Origin: Lachnospiraceae bacterium
Lineage (GTDB): Bacteria > Bacillota > Clostridia > Lachnospirales > Lachnospiraceae
Length of the DNA: 64,000 nucleotides
Direction: 5' to 3'
NCBI GenBank assembly: GCA_910575565.1
Contig: CAJTFL010000002.1
Span: forward strand, 62,001-126,000
The position numbers were made by a program, and so were the translations under genes. Shown here one piece after another: positions 35,788 to 45,880 of the stretch (positions are counted from its first letter, which is position 1; every line of letters begins with the position of its first letter). Under the pieces are notes generated by a model. The model ran no database searches, was not told the origin of the DNA, and worked only from the letters and a program-made list of their open reading frames with translations.

Positions 35788-35941
35788 TTCTCTTAAGGCT
35801 CCCAACCCACCTCTTCCCCTTAAAAACCCTAAAAGCCAAAACCAAACGCAGGAGCTCCTCCTGAGAAAAAGCCAAATACCCCACGGCAAGCAACAGGGCA
35901 TCAAACTTGCAGCGCTGCGGAGCAGCGGGGTATTTGACCCT

Positions 35942-35994
35942 CGCGGCATTCGCCAAATGCTCGTGCTAGCACGGCACTTGACTCATTGCCCGCG
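35942..35994 (+). repeat. structured repeat element, copy G
   Basis: CGCGGCA and TGCCCGCG bound a 53-nt segment containing CGCCAAATG, the hairpin CGTGCTAGCACG and CTCATTGCC. It aligns with copy F (32359-32409) and ends with the same GGAAATAAA/GGGAATAAA. The outer stem differs by changes that keep pairing. Confidence 0.5.
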
Positions 35995-36026
35995 GAAATA
36001 AAATTTTCCCTTCCGCCCACATACCG

Positions 36027-36365
36027 TTAAATCACAGGCCCTCTCGTATAAATCTCAATGGAGCCGTAGTACTGGATGCTTTCATTCTTGCTCATGCCTC
36101 CACTTAACACTTCCTCGATCTTCCGATAAACCTCTTCCCCCACCTCTTCGATGGTCTTGGCTCCTTCCACAATCAAGCCTGCATTGATATCCATATCGCC
36201 TTCCATATGGCGGTACGTCACCGGATTGCCGCAAACCTTGACCACCGGCATGATGGGGAAGCCCTGGGGCGCTCCTCTCCCCGTGGAAAACATCATCAGC
36301 TGGGAGCCTGCACAGGCCATGCCATGGAGTGACTTCATTAAAGATAGATGTTCTGGGATAATCAA
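36027..36365 (-). pseudogene. truncated UxaA-family hydrolase (altronate/galactarate dehydratase type), C-terminal remnant
   Basis: About 112 residues. The segment AGSQLMMFSTGRGAPQGFPIMPVVKV and NPVTYRHMEGDMDINAGLI match the C-terminal part of UxaA/GarD-type sugar acid dehydratases, which are about 400-500 residues. Everything N-terminal is missing. The break falls near 36340, exactly where base composition turns AT-rich. The remnant therefore marks the left edge of an inserted or rearranged block. The function is lost. Confidence 0.75.
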
Positions 36366-36581
36366 TATGCTTTTAATTTTTTGTCCATAATTTAGCGGAT
36401 TTTATAGCTCATGCAACGGCAGTTCCATTAGATTATGGACGTTATCTTTCATTGCCTATGCAGATAGAAGATTTGAAGGAGGTTTTACCAATATAGCAGG
36501 GCAACATTTTGACATGAATAGATACAGTTAATGACACCAAAGAACAAGCCGTGTTTAACAAATATATGTATAGCAAAATGC

Positions 36582-36610
36582 TTTACAAATGCTACGTTAT
36601 AGAGTATATT
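36582..36610 (+). promoter_or_regulatory. promoter of the relBE-type locus
   Basis: TTTACA (36582) and TATATT (36605) are 17 nt apart. The -10 region lies in an AT-rich partial palindrome (TATATTAGATATATC) about 25 nt before the antitoxin start; autoregulation by the antitoxin is likely but inferred. Confidence 0.6.
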
Positions 36611-36638
36611 AGATATATCATAAGAGAGAGGTGATATA

Positions 36639-36890
36639 ATGGCTCAAATTAGTTTACGTATAGAGGATGATGTAAAGAAAATGGCAGAGCAGGCTTGTGC
36701 TGATATTGGTATGTCTTTATCTACGGCTATAAATATTTATCTCAAAAAACTGGGAAGAGAAAAAAGGATACCGTTTGAAGTATCTGTTGATCCCTTTTAT
36801 TCGCAGGAAAATATGACCAGGCTTAAGGCGTCTATAGCGCAAATGGAAGCCACAGGCGGTACGGTGCATGAGGTGGACTTTGATGATTAA
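36639..36890 (+). CDS. RelB/DinJ-type antitoxin
   Basis: 83 residues. The N-terminal ribbon-helix-helix is visible as QISLRIEDDVKKMAEQACADIGMSLSTAINIYLKKL, the family pattern of RelB/DinJ antitoxins that bind their own promoter and neutralise an RNase toxin. GAGAGGTGAT lies before the ATG. Its last codons overlap the toxin start (ATGATTAA). Confidence 0.9.
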   Translation: MAQISLRIEDDVKKMAEQACADIGMSLSTAINIYLKKLGREKRIPFEVSVDPFYSQENMTRLKASIAQMEATGGTVHEVDFDD

Positions 36891-37160
36891 GGCATGGTCA
36901 GATGCGGCGTGGGAAGATTTTGAATATTGGACAAAACAGGATAAAAAGACATTAAAACGTATTCTTCAGCTATTGAAGGATATTGACCGGAATGGATATG
37001 AAGGGATTGGAAAGCCGGAAAGGTTAAGCGGTGATTTGGCATCCTATTGGAGCCGGCGAATTGATGACGCAAATCGTATTGTTTATCGTATAGAAGATAT
37101 CGTATAGAAGATAATGTGATAAAGATTGTTCAATGTGGTTCTCATTATAGAGATAAATAA
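36883..37160 (+). pseudogene. yoeB: YoeB-type toxin gene truncated by a 14-bp tandem duplication
   Basis: The frame MIKAWSDAAWEDFEYWTKQDKKTL...RRIDDANRIVYRIEDIV stops at 37107. The DNA there contains ATCGTATAGAAGAT twice in tandem (about 37085-37112). Removing one copy restores a continuous frame that ends NVIKIVQCGSHYRDK at 37160. In YoeB/Txe toxins the terminal His-Tyr is catalytic, so the present form should be inactive. Glu and Arg of the catalytic set remain (KPERLSG, SRRID). The duplication could revert by recombination. Confidence 0.88.
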
Positions 37161-37378
37161 AGGCGGCAACATTTTGGCAACAGAAAATCAGCAAGCCATA
37201 ATAAATGATGTAATTGATATAAAAATAGGTGTGTATTTGCATAAAACTTAAATAAATATAGTTAATAACAACAAAGAACACGCCGAGTTCGAGTAACGGA
37301 TAAAATCCCGGAAATGCTGATAAAATGGGCGTTTTCGGGATTGTTTTATGCTTGTTGGCTCTAAAATGGCTCTAATTA

Positions 37379-38933
37379 TGTAAATGGTAGATAGGTTCTT
37401 TCCGCTCTTAGTTGAATTCAACGTGAAAAAGTTCATGAAACAATACTTTGGCTTTTAACAGTTCAAATCTGTTTCTGCCATACATAATCCGTTTTATTAC
37501 CTTGATTTTATTCACGCTTCCCTCTGCCAAACCATTATTATAAGGAAAGATAATTCCATTTTTGATGTCTGTTGAATCTTTCAATATCCCCTCCACAAAT
37601 GACTGTAGTTCAGATATATCGTGCTTCTTGGCAGACTCTATCCATGTGTCTACTTTCTCGGGTTTTTTGGAAAATATTGCAGCGTGGAATTCTTTCACCA
37701 AAGAATAAAGGGTATTTAGCAATGGATACGTTTCCAATGCTTGCTTATACTGACCAGCAGTGATTATTGCGATATTTTCCAGTTTCTTATAAATCAGCTG
37801 GCACAGTGATTTCCTCTGAATGAATTCAGACTGGGGTTTGTCCTGCTCCTCCTGCTCCCGCATTCGAGATCTTTCTTTTTTGTCCTCTGGAATCTCTTCC
37901 TCGGGAATGGCAAAATATTTTCGGATGGTTGTGGGAGACGAATGCAGCAACCGTGCAATGTCAGATATTGTTAGGCTCTCATTCCGTTTCTTATGGGCAA
38001 ACCTGATCCGGAGCGATTTGTTTGCAGTATTATACAGCGCCGCCATCTCATCTGAAATTGCTTCAGCCAACGGAATCTCTACCCTGGCGGGAAATTCCCT
38101 GATGATATATTTGTTTATGGCTTCCGAAAGCCCTTTTATTTAGATGAAACCGGTCACTGACCCGTACTGCTTCCGGATGGGAATCCACTGCTGCCGACGA
38201 ATAAGTGGACGCCCCATCCCTGGATACGACCTGTATGTTCGGAAATGTTGCGAGCCAGCTGCTGACATCAGCAGTCTCTCTGGAAGGGATCATGTCGATT
38301 ATCCTATGGCTCTCAAGGTCGATCATAACCGTACCATAAGAGAACCTTTTCCGAAGTGCAAAATCATCCACACAGTTCTTTTTTACAGAAGCTTTATCCA
38401 CAATGGAGGGCATTTTTTTAAGCAGACTGCAGATGCTGCTCTTGCACACAATGATATTTTCGCTTTTCAAAAGCTTTGAGGCATTCAATGAACTCAACTG
38501 CGTCGAAGTATGGATAATGTTTTTGACCAGCCGGTCTGTCTTCTTTGCTTTTGGTGCAGCAAAAGGATGTTTTTCAGCAAATGTTTTATGCGGACAGTCC
38601 GGATAATAACAGAAGAGTTTTCGTGCATCCACTAATAAAATGACCTGTTTATCCTGGATTGGCAAATCCTGAATTTCCCTCTGATATGCTGAATGGACAT
38701 ATATGCTTTTTGAGCCGCAGAATGGGCATACCAATTCCTTTTTACTGGATCTTATATGAAAAACAACCTCTTTATTCTTAATGTGGTATTGTACTAATTC
38801 GTAATCCTGATTAAGTGATTTTATAAATTCATCCATATGGCAATCATATCCTTTTACCTAGATTTGGCCATATTATAGCACTTTAATACATTAAAATCAA
38901 CAAATAACGGAAAGAACCTATCTACCGTTTACA
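37379..38933 (-). mobile_element. ISL3-family insertion sequence (frameshifted)
   Basis: Left end (37379-37404) and right end (38908-38933) are inverted repeats of 26 bp with one mismatch, running TGTAAAYGGTAGATAGG...TTCCG. The transposase lies between on the minus strand. No clear 8-bp target duplication flanks it, so true ends may lie a few bases further out. The right end is 16 nt from the first CRISPR repeat. Confidence 0.82.
37408..38836 (-). pseudogene. ISL3-family transposase, single frameshift
   Basis: N-terminal part (38836-38063) has a zinc ribbon (CPFCGSKS...CYYPDCPHKTF) and the first DDE region (YGTVMIDLESHRIIDMIPSR, SRDGASTYSSA, RVSDRFHL). The C-terminal part (ending 37408) has FPYNNGLAEGSVNKIKVIKRIMYGRNRF. 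The frames join if one A is removed near 38135-38140 (CTAAATAAAAGG read as CTAATAAAAGG), giving RFHLIKGLSEAINKY. One insertion therefore inactivates an otherwise full-length gene. Confidence 0.88.
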
Positions 38934-38949
38934 AAAATACAGGAGGTTG

Positions 38950-41900
38950 GTTTAAATACAGCATCTGTTCTTATTCAACCCCAGCCGAGGACGGAAAGCC
39001 AAGCCGTGGAACGTCGTTTAAATACAGCATCTGTTCTTATTCAACATCTGCGCCATTTGGTTTACCTGTTCAATCTGTTGCGTTTAAATACAGCATCTGT
39101 TCTTATTCAACAAGCCAACCAAGAAGGGAAATTATCATTTACATAGTTTAAATACAGCATCTGTTCTTATTCAACAAATCAAAGAACTTGTCCAGAAACT
39201 GTCCATTAAAGTTTAAATACAGCATCTGTTCTTATTCAACGTATGTAACTACATTTCCCATAAACTTTCCATAATCGTTTAAATACAGCATCTGTTCTTA
39301 TTCAACTGTCATGGCGTACCCTAATTGGGTTCCTAGCGCAAGTTTAAATACAGCATCTGTTCTTATTCAACGTCCCGCACCGGTGCGCCGTTTAGGCCGT
39401 CAAAGTTTAAATACAGCATCTGTTCTTATTCAACTTATGTACCTTGCCAGCACGTCACAGTCCAGGTTGTTTAAATACAGCATCTGTTCTTATTCAACTC
39501 CAGGACGCGCCGGAAATCCTCTCCCTTATTGCTGTTTAAATACAGCATCTGTTCTTATTCAACAAGATATGGAACATCTGTGCCGACTGCACGATAGAGT
39601 TTAAATACAGCATCTGTTCTTATTCAACGCTAGATGGATAAATCGCGTAGAAAATAGATTATTGTTTAAATACAGCATCTGTTCTTATTCAACTGTGCGA
39701 CTGATAGGGCGTTTGTAACTTTCTCAGGGGTTTAAATACAGCATCTGTTCTTATTCAACAAAATAGCAATCTGTCTTTTCTTTTGGTTTTGTTGTTTAAA
39801 TACAGCATCTGTTCTTATTCAACAAAATCCGGGGTTCCGTAAGTAATCGGGGTAATGTGGTTTAAATACAGCATCTGTTCTTATTCAACTTTTTTTAGGG
39901 GGGGTGATGGCGTGGCAGATGGAAGAGGTTTAAATACAGCACCTGTTCTTATTCAACAAGGGTAATCAAGTTGGCATCTATCCATTTGGACAGGTTTAAA
40001 TACAGCATCTGTTCTTATTCAACACGCACGAAATACAGGATATAAATGCCGTTCTGTGTTTAAATACAGCATCTGTTCTTATTCAACGGCTATTACGTGG
40101 ATATAATCCCCGTAATAATCCAGTTTAAATACAGCATCTGTTCTTATTCAACTTATTGCAGACGAAAGCCAGCGGATCAAAACACAGTTTAAATACAGCA
40201 TCTGTTCTTATTCAACCCGTCTTGCTCCCAGTTTCCACCATAAGGCTCGGGGGTTTAAATACAGCATCTGTTCTTATTCAACCTAAGCAGCCGTATAACC
40301 CAGACAGCAGAAAAGATGTTTAAATACAGCATCTGTTCTTATTCAACGCATAAAAGAAATCAATCCCAAAACAGCATATTGGTTTAAATACAGCATCTGT
40401 TCTTATTCAACGATGATAATTGTCCAGGTTATGGCGGAGGATGCGTGTTTAAATACAGCATCTGTTCTTATTCAACGAACCACTTGCTTCCGTACACGGT
40501 ATTATTCCACAGTTTAAATACAGCATCTGTTCTTATTCAACTAAGCCTCAGTCATTTTAACGAAGTTATCATAAATCAGTTTAAATACAGCATCTGTTCT
40601 TATTCAACAGTAACCAGGATAAGAAAGAGCGGCTTGTTGTTAAGTTTAAATACAGCATCTGTTCTTATTCAACCGAAGGCTGGATTGCAAACAATAACGG
40701 GGATATCGGTTTAAATACAGCATCTGTTCTTATTCAACTTAAGGGACAGGTGCAAATTAATACTCACGATATGTTTAAATACAGCATCTGTTCTTATTCA
40801 ACACAGACGCTCCCGGCGCTTATCCAGGGGAATAAAGTTTAAATACAGCATCTGTTCTTATTCAACCGGTCCAGAATGGCGTTCTTTGTCGGCTTCACCG
40901 TTTAAATACAGCATCTGTTCTTATTCAACTTGCCCTCCTAATCTTCATCTCCAATTTCTCCATCGTTTAAATACAGCATCTGTTCTTATTCAACAAAAAC
41001 TTTATTTTCTGCAACTGCTTTGTAACCTGTTTAAATACAGCATCTGTTCTTATTCAACAATAAAGCACCAGATGAGTTAATATTGCAAATTGGGTTTAAA
41101 TACAGCATCTGTTCTTATTCAACTTTTTACATCTCCCGTTTCACCAGAAAGCTTTACGTTTAAATACAGCATCTGTTCTTATTCAACGAGGAAACCAGGG
41201 ACTCCAGCAATAAAATGTTTTTGTTTAAATACAGCATCTGTTCTTATTCAACGGATTTACTCAGCAGGAATTTAGCAACATTTTAAAGTTTAAATACAGC
41301 ATCTGTTCTTATTCAACAAAACGTTCTTTCCCTCTTTGCGTGCGAATTGTTGTTTAAATACAGCATCTGTTCTTATTCAACATACACGCACTTGCCAACA
41401 TCCTTAGAGTTATATTGTTTAAATACAGCATCTGTTCTTATTCAACTTTTGCCATAAGGAAAAAGGCGGAAAGGATTATCTAGTTTAAATACAGCATCTG
41501 TTCTTATTCAACCGGGCAACCGGGGATAAGTGCAAAACGTCTATGGTGTTTAAATACAGCATCTGTTCTTATTCAACTCAAGCGTGAGCCTTACACGCCC
41601 TCACAGGAGGACGGTTTAAATACAGCATCTGTTCTTATTCAACTTTCCTTTAAAGCGTTTTCTTTCGCTATTGCCGTGTTTAAATACAGCATCTGTTCTT
41701 ATTCAACTAAATCCTCAATCACATCCGCAACTACAATTTCCAGTTTAAATACAGCATCTGTTCTTATTCAACATTTTCATAACTGGTCTATATCGCATGG
41801 GTATTCGTTTAAATACAGCATCTGTTCTTATTCAACATTTTCATAACTGGTCTATATCGCATGGGTATTCGTTTAAATACAGCATCTGTTCTTATTCAAC

Positions 41901-43526
41901 AAAGACGGAAGCCCAAGGGATGCATTCAGTTACGGGTTTAAATACAGCATCTGTTCTTATTCAACTGTCCACCGCAATCTGCCTACCGATAAGCTCCGCC
42001 TTGTTTAAATACAGCATCTGTTCTTATTCAACGAATTCGTCGTAGTTGGCCGCCGTATACAGCTGGGTTTAAATACAGCATCTGTTCTTATTCAACGCAA
42101 CCAGGACAAGAAAGAGCGGCTTGTCGTCAAGTTTAAATACAGCATCTGTTCTTATTCAACTTACCTAGGGTACTCAAAGCAGACTACTAGCGTAAGTTTA
42201 AATACAGCATCTGTTCTTATTCAACAAGGGGACGACAAGGCAAGTCACGAAATGGGAACGGTTTAAATACAGCATCTGTTCTTATTCAACTGTCATGCAC
42301 CGCGTGGACATCCCAGGCTTTCCTTAGTTTAAATACAGCATCTGTTCTTATTCAACCAAGCACTTCCGTCTGCTTCATTCACGCCCAGGAGGTTTAAATA
42401 CAGCATCTGTTCTTATTCAACTTATTATATCAAGAAGTATCGAAAAGTCAATGTAGTTTAAATACAGCATCTGTTCTTATTCAACGATCTGTTTCCTGGT
42501 AAATACAGCCGCTCCAAAGCGTTTAAATACAGCATCTGTTCTTATTCAACACAAACGCTTTGTTGGACACTCTATACCTGCGGACGTTTAAATACAGCAT
42601 CTGTTCTTATTCAACGGAGAGTAGGTGTTATACATGACATAGCATATATCATGTTTAAATACAGCATCTGTTCTTATTCAACGTCCTTACCCCAGAAGAA
42701 GAAATATATTTAAAGCAGTTTAAATACAGCATCTGTTCTTATTCAACTTATGTCCGGCTAGGAAAAGACTTGGAAGAATACAAGTTTAAATACAGCATCT
42801 GTTCTTATTCAACACTGCCTCCTACCCGTTTTCCTTCCAGGAATATTTGTTTAAATACAGCATCTGTTCTTATTCAACCAACCATGGTCGCGGCGGCACG
42901 CAATTTACAGTTCAGTTTAAATACAGCATCTGTTCTTATTCAACGCATTGAAGAACCGGGAAGAACTTATTCAGGAAAGTTTAAATACAGCATCTGTTCT
43001 TATTCAACTTGTACGGCAACGGGGTGGGACTGAATTAGAAGTGTTTAAATACAGCATCTGTTCTTATTCAACGGAAAAACCCTCCGTGCTGGCACGCTTC
43101 CATGCCAGTTTAAATACAGCATCTGTTCTTATTCAACGATAATGACAAGACGACCGTTGACACCTATGGACGTTTAAATACAGCATCTGTTCTTATTCAA
43201 CGCCGGAACTGGATGTTCCAATCCAGCAGATAGACTAGTTTAAATACAGCATCTGTTCTTATTCAACTCCAGTTCCGGCAGATCCATAAGCATCTTTTTT
43301 GGGTTTAAATACAGCATCTGTTCTTATTCAACGGAGAAATCCCTTGCTGGTGTAGGAGGGGATAAAGGTTTAAATACAGCATCTGTTCTTATTCAACCGT
43401 ATCAACGCTGAACGCATAGCCGTACTTGGTCTGTTTAAATACAGCATCTGTTCTTATTCAACGTTTCCGTGTTGCCAGTTTTCGACAGCATTTTTAGTTT
43501 AAATACAGCATCTGTTCTTATTCAAC
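38950..43526 (-). CRISPR. type I-B CRISPR array, 71 repeats and 70 spacers
   Basis: Repeats of 30 bp; in the transcribed (minus) direction they begin GTTGAATAAG and end CTGTATTTAAAC, giving a 5' handle like ATTTAAAC typical of Clostridia type I-B. Spacers are 33-37 bp. The orientation is set by the AT-rich leader at 43527 upward and the cas genes beyond. All repeats are identical except the one at 39928-39957, with one substitution (ACCTG for ATCTG on the plus strand). Spacers at 41773 and 41837 are identical, leaving 69 distinct ones. The distal end abuts an ISL3 element. Confidence 0.98.
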
Positions 43527-43750
43527 CAACGTATTTCCTACATTTCTATTAATAATATTATCAAATTTACCCATAAAAATCAAGTATTTCCAAATATTTT
43601 ACCAACCTCTTTTTACATTTCCCTATATTTTCCAAAACATCAATTTCCTTAGCAAAATCAAGCATTTTTTCACTTAGCTTTATTTTACGCCTGGTAAAAT
43701 GTCATTCACAAGATAATATTGCAGTGTGTTAATCACCTCTTCTAACATCC
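43527..43750 (-). promoter_or_regulatory. CRISPR leader
   Basis: Very AT-rich, gene-free DNA directly next to the youngest repeat. On the minus strand TTGTGA (43711-43706) and TAAAAT (43687-43682) are 18 nt apart and could start array transcription leftward. From 43750 to the IS630 remnant at 44162 nothing more was recognised. Confidence 0.6.
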
Positions 43751-44161
43751 CATATAATGTCTGAGCTGTCATTTATATCAACATAACAACCTGCCCTTTG
43801 AACACATAATCAAGGCAATGCTTCCTCACCATCACTCAAGCTTGTTTTCATATTTAGTAAACACAGTACCGACATCTGTTCACATTCACGAGCACGAAGC
43901 GAAATTTCAAGTTTTTATCCGCAGGGCGAAATAACGCTACAGGTAAACATTCGGATATCCACTAAATAGATGATCTGTTAAGGGTTTAGCGCACTGACAG
44001 TAAGTGTCCCCCATTAAAGCCCCACAAATTGCTTTGAAAATATACTCGCTGTCACATAAAAATTAGAGAAAAACAGAGGGATACCGCGATTCCATTACAA
44101 TATTCTGTACAATTTGAAGCATCACACTGGAATTTGTGGATAAGCCTTGACTAGTATGACA

Positions 44162-45414
44162 TAAATTAAGTTGTTGATAATTTTGATATCTTGTATAATG
44201 GATTTAATCAATATAATTTATGGAGATCAATTATGCCCGCATTACCTTACAGTATTACGATATCAGATGAGGAACGTGCCTATCTGAAATCGTTGATTAA
44301 AAACAGAACTATCCGGGCACAGATTGTTGACCGTGCCCGTAGTATTGTGGAAGTCTGAAGCCAAAACGGATAAAGCTATCGCAGACAGTCTTGCTATTAG
44401 TGTGAATACCGTCCGACGCTGTATTTACCGTTATCTCAACAGTGGTATTAACCTTGTCATCTTTGATGATGAACGCTCCAACCGCCCAGTTGAGATTACC
44501 GACGATGCAAAATCATGGATTGTCGCTATAGCCTGCCAAAAGTCCTGCGTTCTTGGCTATGCCGCAGAATTATGAACATTGGCAGCGCTGCATAAACATA
44601 TACAGACATATGCTGAAGAAGCTAGCTATCCACGCTTAAAGACAGTTACAGAACCATGGCTTCAAAAATATCTCAATAAGATGAAGATTAAACCGTTCAA
44701 AATCAAGTATTATCTTGAGCGGAAGGATCCTGATTTTGAGAATAAAATGCACGATGTCCTCCTTGTTTATAAACAGGTTGAAATGCAGTTTGATGCTAAT
44801 GGTGATATCACCATACCAGACAGCGGGCATTTGACGCATACTATTTCGCATGATGAAAAACCCGGCATTCAGGCTGTTTCCAACAAATATCCTGACTATA
44901 ACCCAACGGAGAAAAACGGTTATGTCCGTCGGAATTATGAGCATACGCGGCTTGGAACGCTGTCACTGCTTGCAGGCATTGACCTTCTGACAGGTGAGGC
45001 AATCCCATTGGTTAGCCAGACACACAAAAGTTCCGATTTTATCGGGTTTTTAAAGATTCTCGATGCAAAATACCCAGAGGGTGACACAATCCGATTAGTC
45101 CTGGACAACCACCCAGTCCATACTTAAAAGGAAACGCATCCGTTTCTTGCAACGAAACCGGAAGATCGTTTTGTGTTTGTATTTACTCCGACACATACCT
45201 CATGGCTGAATATGATTGAAAGATTCTTTAGCAAAATGACAAAACAAATGTTAAAGGGCATTCGTGTCAATTCAAAGGATGGACTATCGGAACGAATATA
45301 CCGCTATATCAATGAAATCAATGCAGAACCAGTTGTCTATCATTGGACATATAAAATGAATAAAATTGTTCCCGATGAAGTAGCAGCTATTTAAACTATC
45401 AACAATTTAATATT
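44162..45414 (+). mobile_element. decayed IS630-family element between the leader and cas2
   Basis: Inverted ends 44162-44179 and 45397-45414 match at 15 of 18 positions (core TTGTTGATA). The interior is a transposase broken by several mutations. It separates the array leader from the cas operon. Confidence 0.7.
44233..45394 (+). pseudogene. IS630-family transposase, several frameshifts and stops
   Basis: Pieces in order: MPALPYSITISDEERAYLKS, then (shifted) SEAKTDKAIADSLAISVNTVRRC (helix-turn-helix), a TGA after GYAAEL (44572-44574) and then DDE pieces SHDEKPGIQAVSNKYP and LVLDNHPVHT followed by TAA (45125), then FTPTHTSWLNMIERFFSKM. At least one frameshift and two in-frame stops separate them. 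The DDE residues are still readable, so decay is recent in evolutionary terms, but no functional protein is expected. Confidence 0.85.
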
Positions 45415-45588
45415 CGTTGTACTTGAATCCGTTGTTACGCGCCCTGCGAATGTCCATTTAAAACAGTTGCAAACCAACTCAGAATAGCATATACTTTTTT
45501 CATAAGCCTTTTCTGTTTTTTAACAGTGTCTGCCAAAAGACACGATATCTTAATTTTTATGCAATTTTTTAAGTTTTCTCATTTATAG

Positions 45589-45879
45589 CTATAAAATCAA
45601 ACTTTCTCCCGTTTGTCTGTCTTGTTTTCCTAAAATTTCTTCACCAAATACTCCTTCATTCATTAATTTTATGATACAAACAAAGTCTTCTAAAGGATCT
45701 ATGACTGAATTTAAATCTGTTTTTAATTTTATTAACTTCGACGGTGTCATCTCACCACGAAATACAGAATACTGAAAATGTGACAAATACTTTTTACAAA
45801 CTTTAAATACCTTCTGCACTCTTTTTTCATTTACATCATAAAAAACAAACGCATAATTATAGTTTACCTGTTTTTTCAA
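45589..45879 (-). CDS. cas2: CRISPR-associated endoribonuclease-like Cas2
   Basis: 96 residues. FVFYDVNEKRVQKVFKVCKKYL then FQYSVFRGEMTPSKL match Cas2, the structural core of the Cas1-Cas2 integrase that inserts new spacers. It begins with TTG at 45879, 1 nt after the cas1 stop; GGAGGGG lies upstream. It is the last gene of the cas operon, about 2.06 kb from the array because an IS630 remnant lies between. Confidence 0.92.
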   Translation of the reverse strand: MKKQVNYNYAFVFYDVNEKRVQKVFKVCKKYLSHFQYSVFRGEMTPSKLIKLKTDLNSVIDPLEDFVCIIKLMNEGVFGEEILGKQDRQTGESLIL

Positions 45880-45880
45880 A

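Noticed and set aside
37371..38941. An 8-bp target duplication of the ISL3 element
   Set aside because: The bases just outside the inverted ends (TCTAATTA and AAAATACA) do not match.
39311..43142. Open frames inside the array with repeated FKYSICSYST and LNTASVLIQ peptides
   Set aside because: They are translations of the CRISPR repeats in two frames and carry no gene.
38950..43526. Self-targeting spacers against this window
   Set aside because: By eye no spacer matched a gene in the window; a full search is needed to exclude it.
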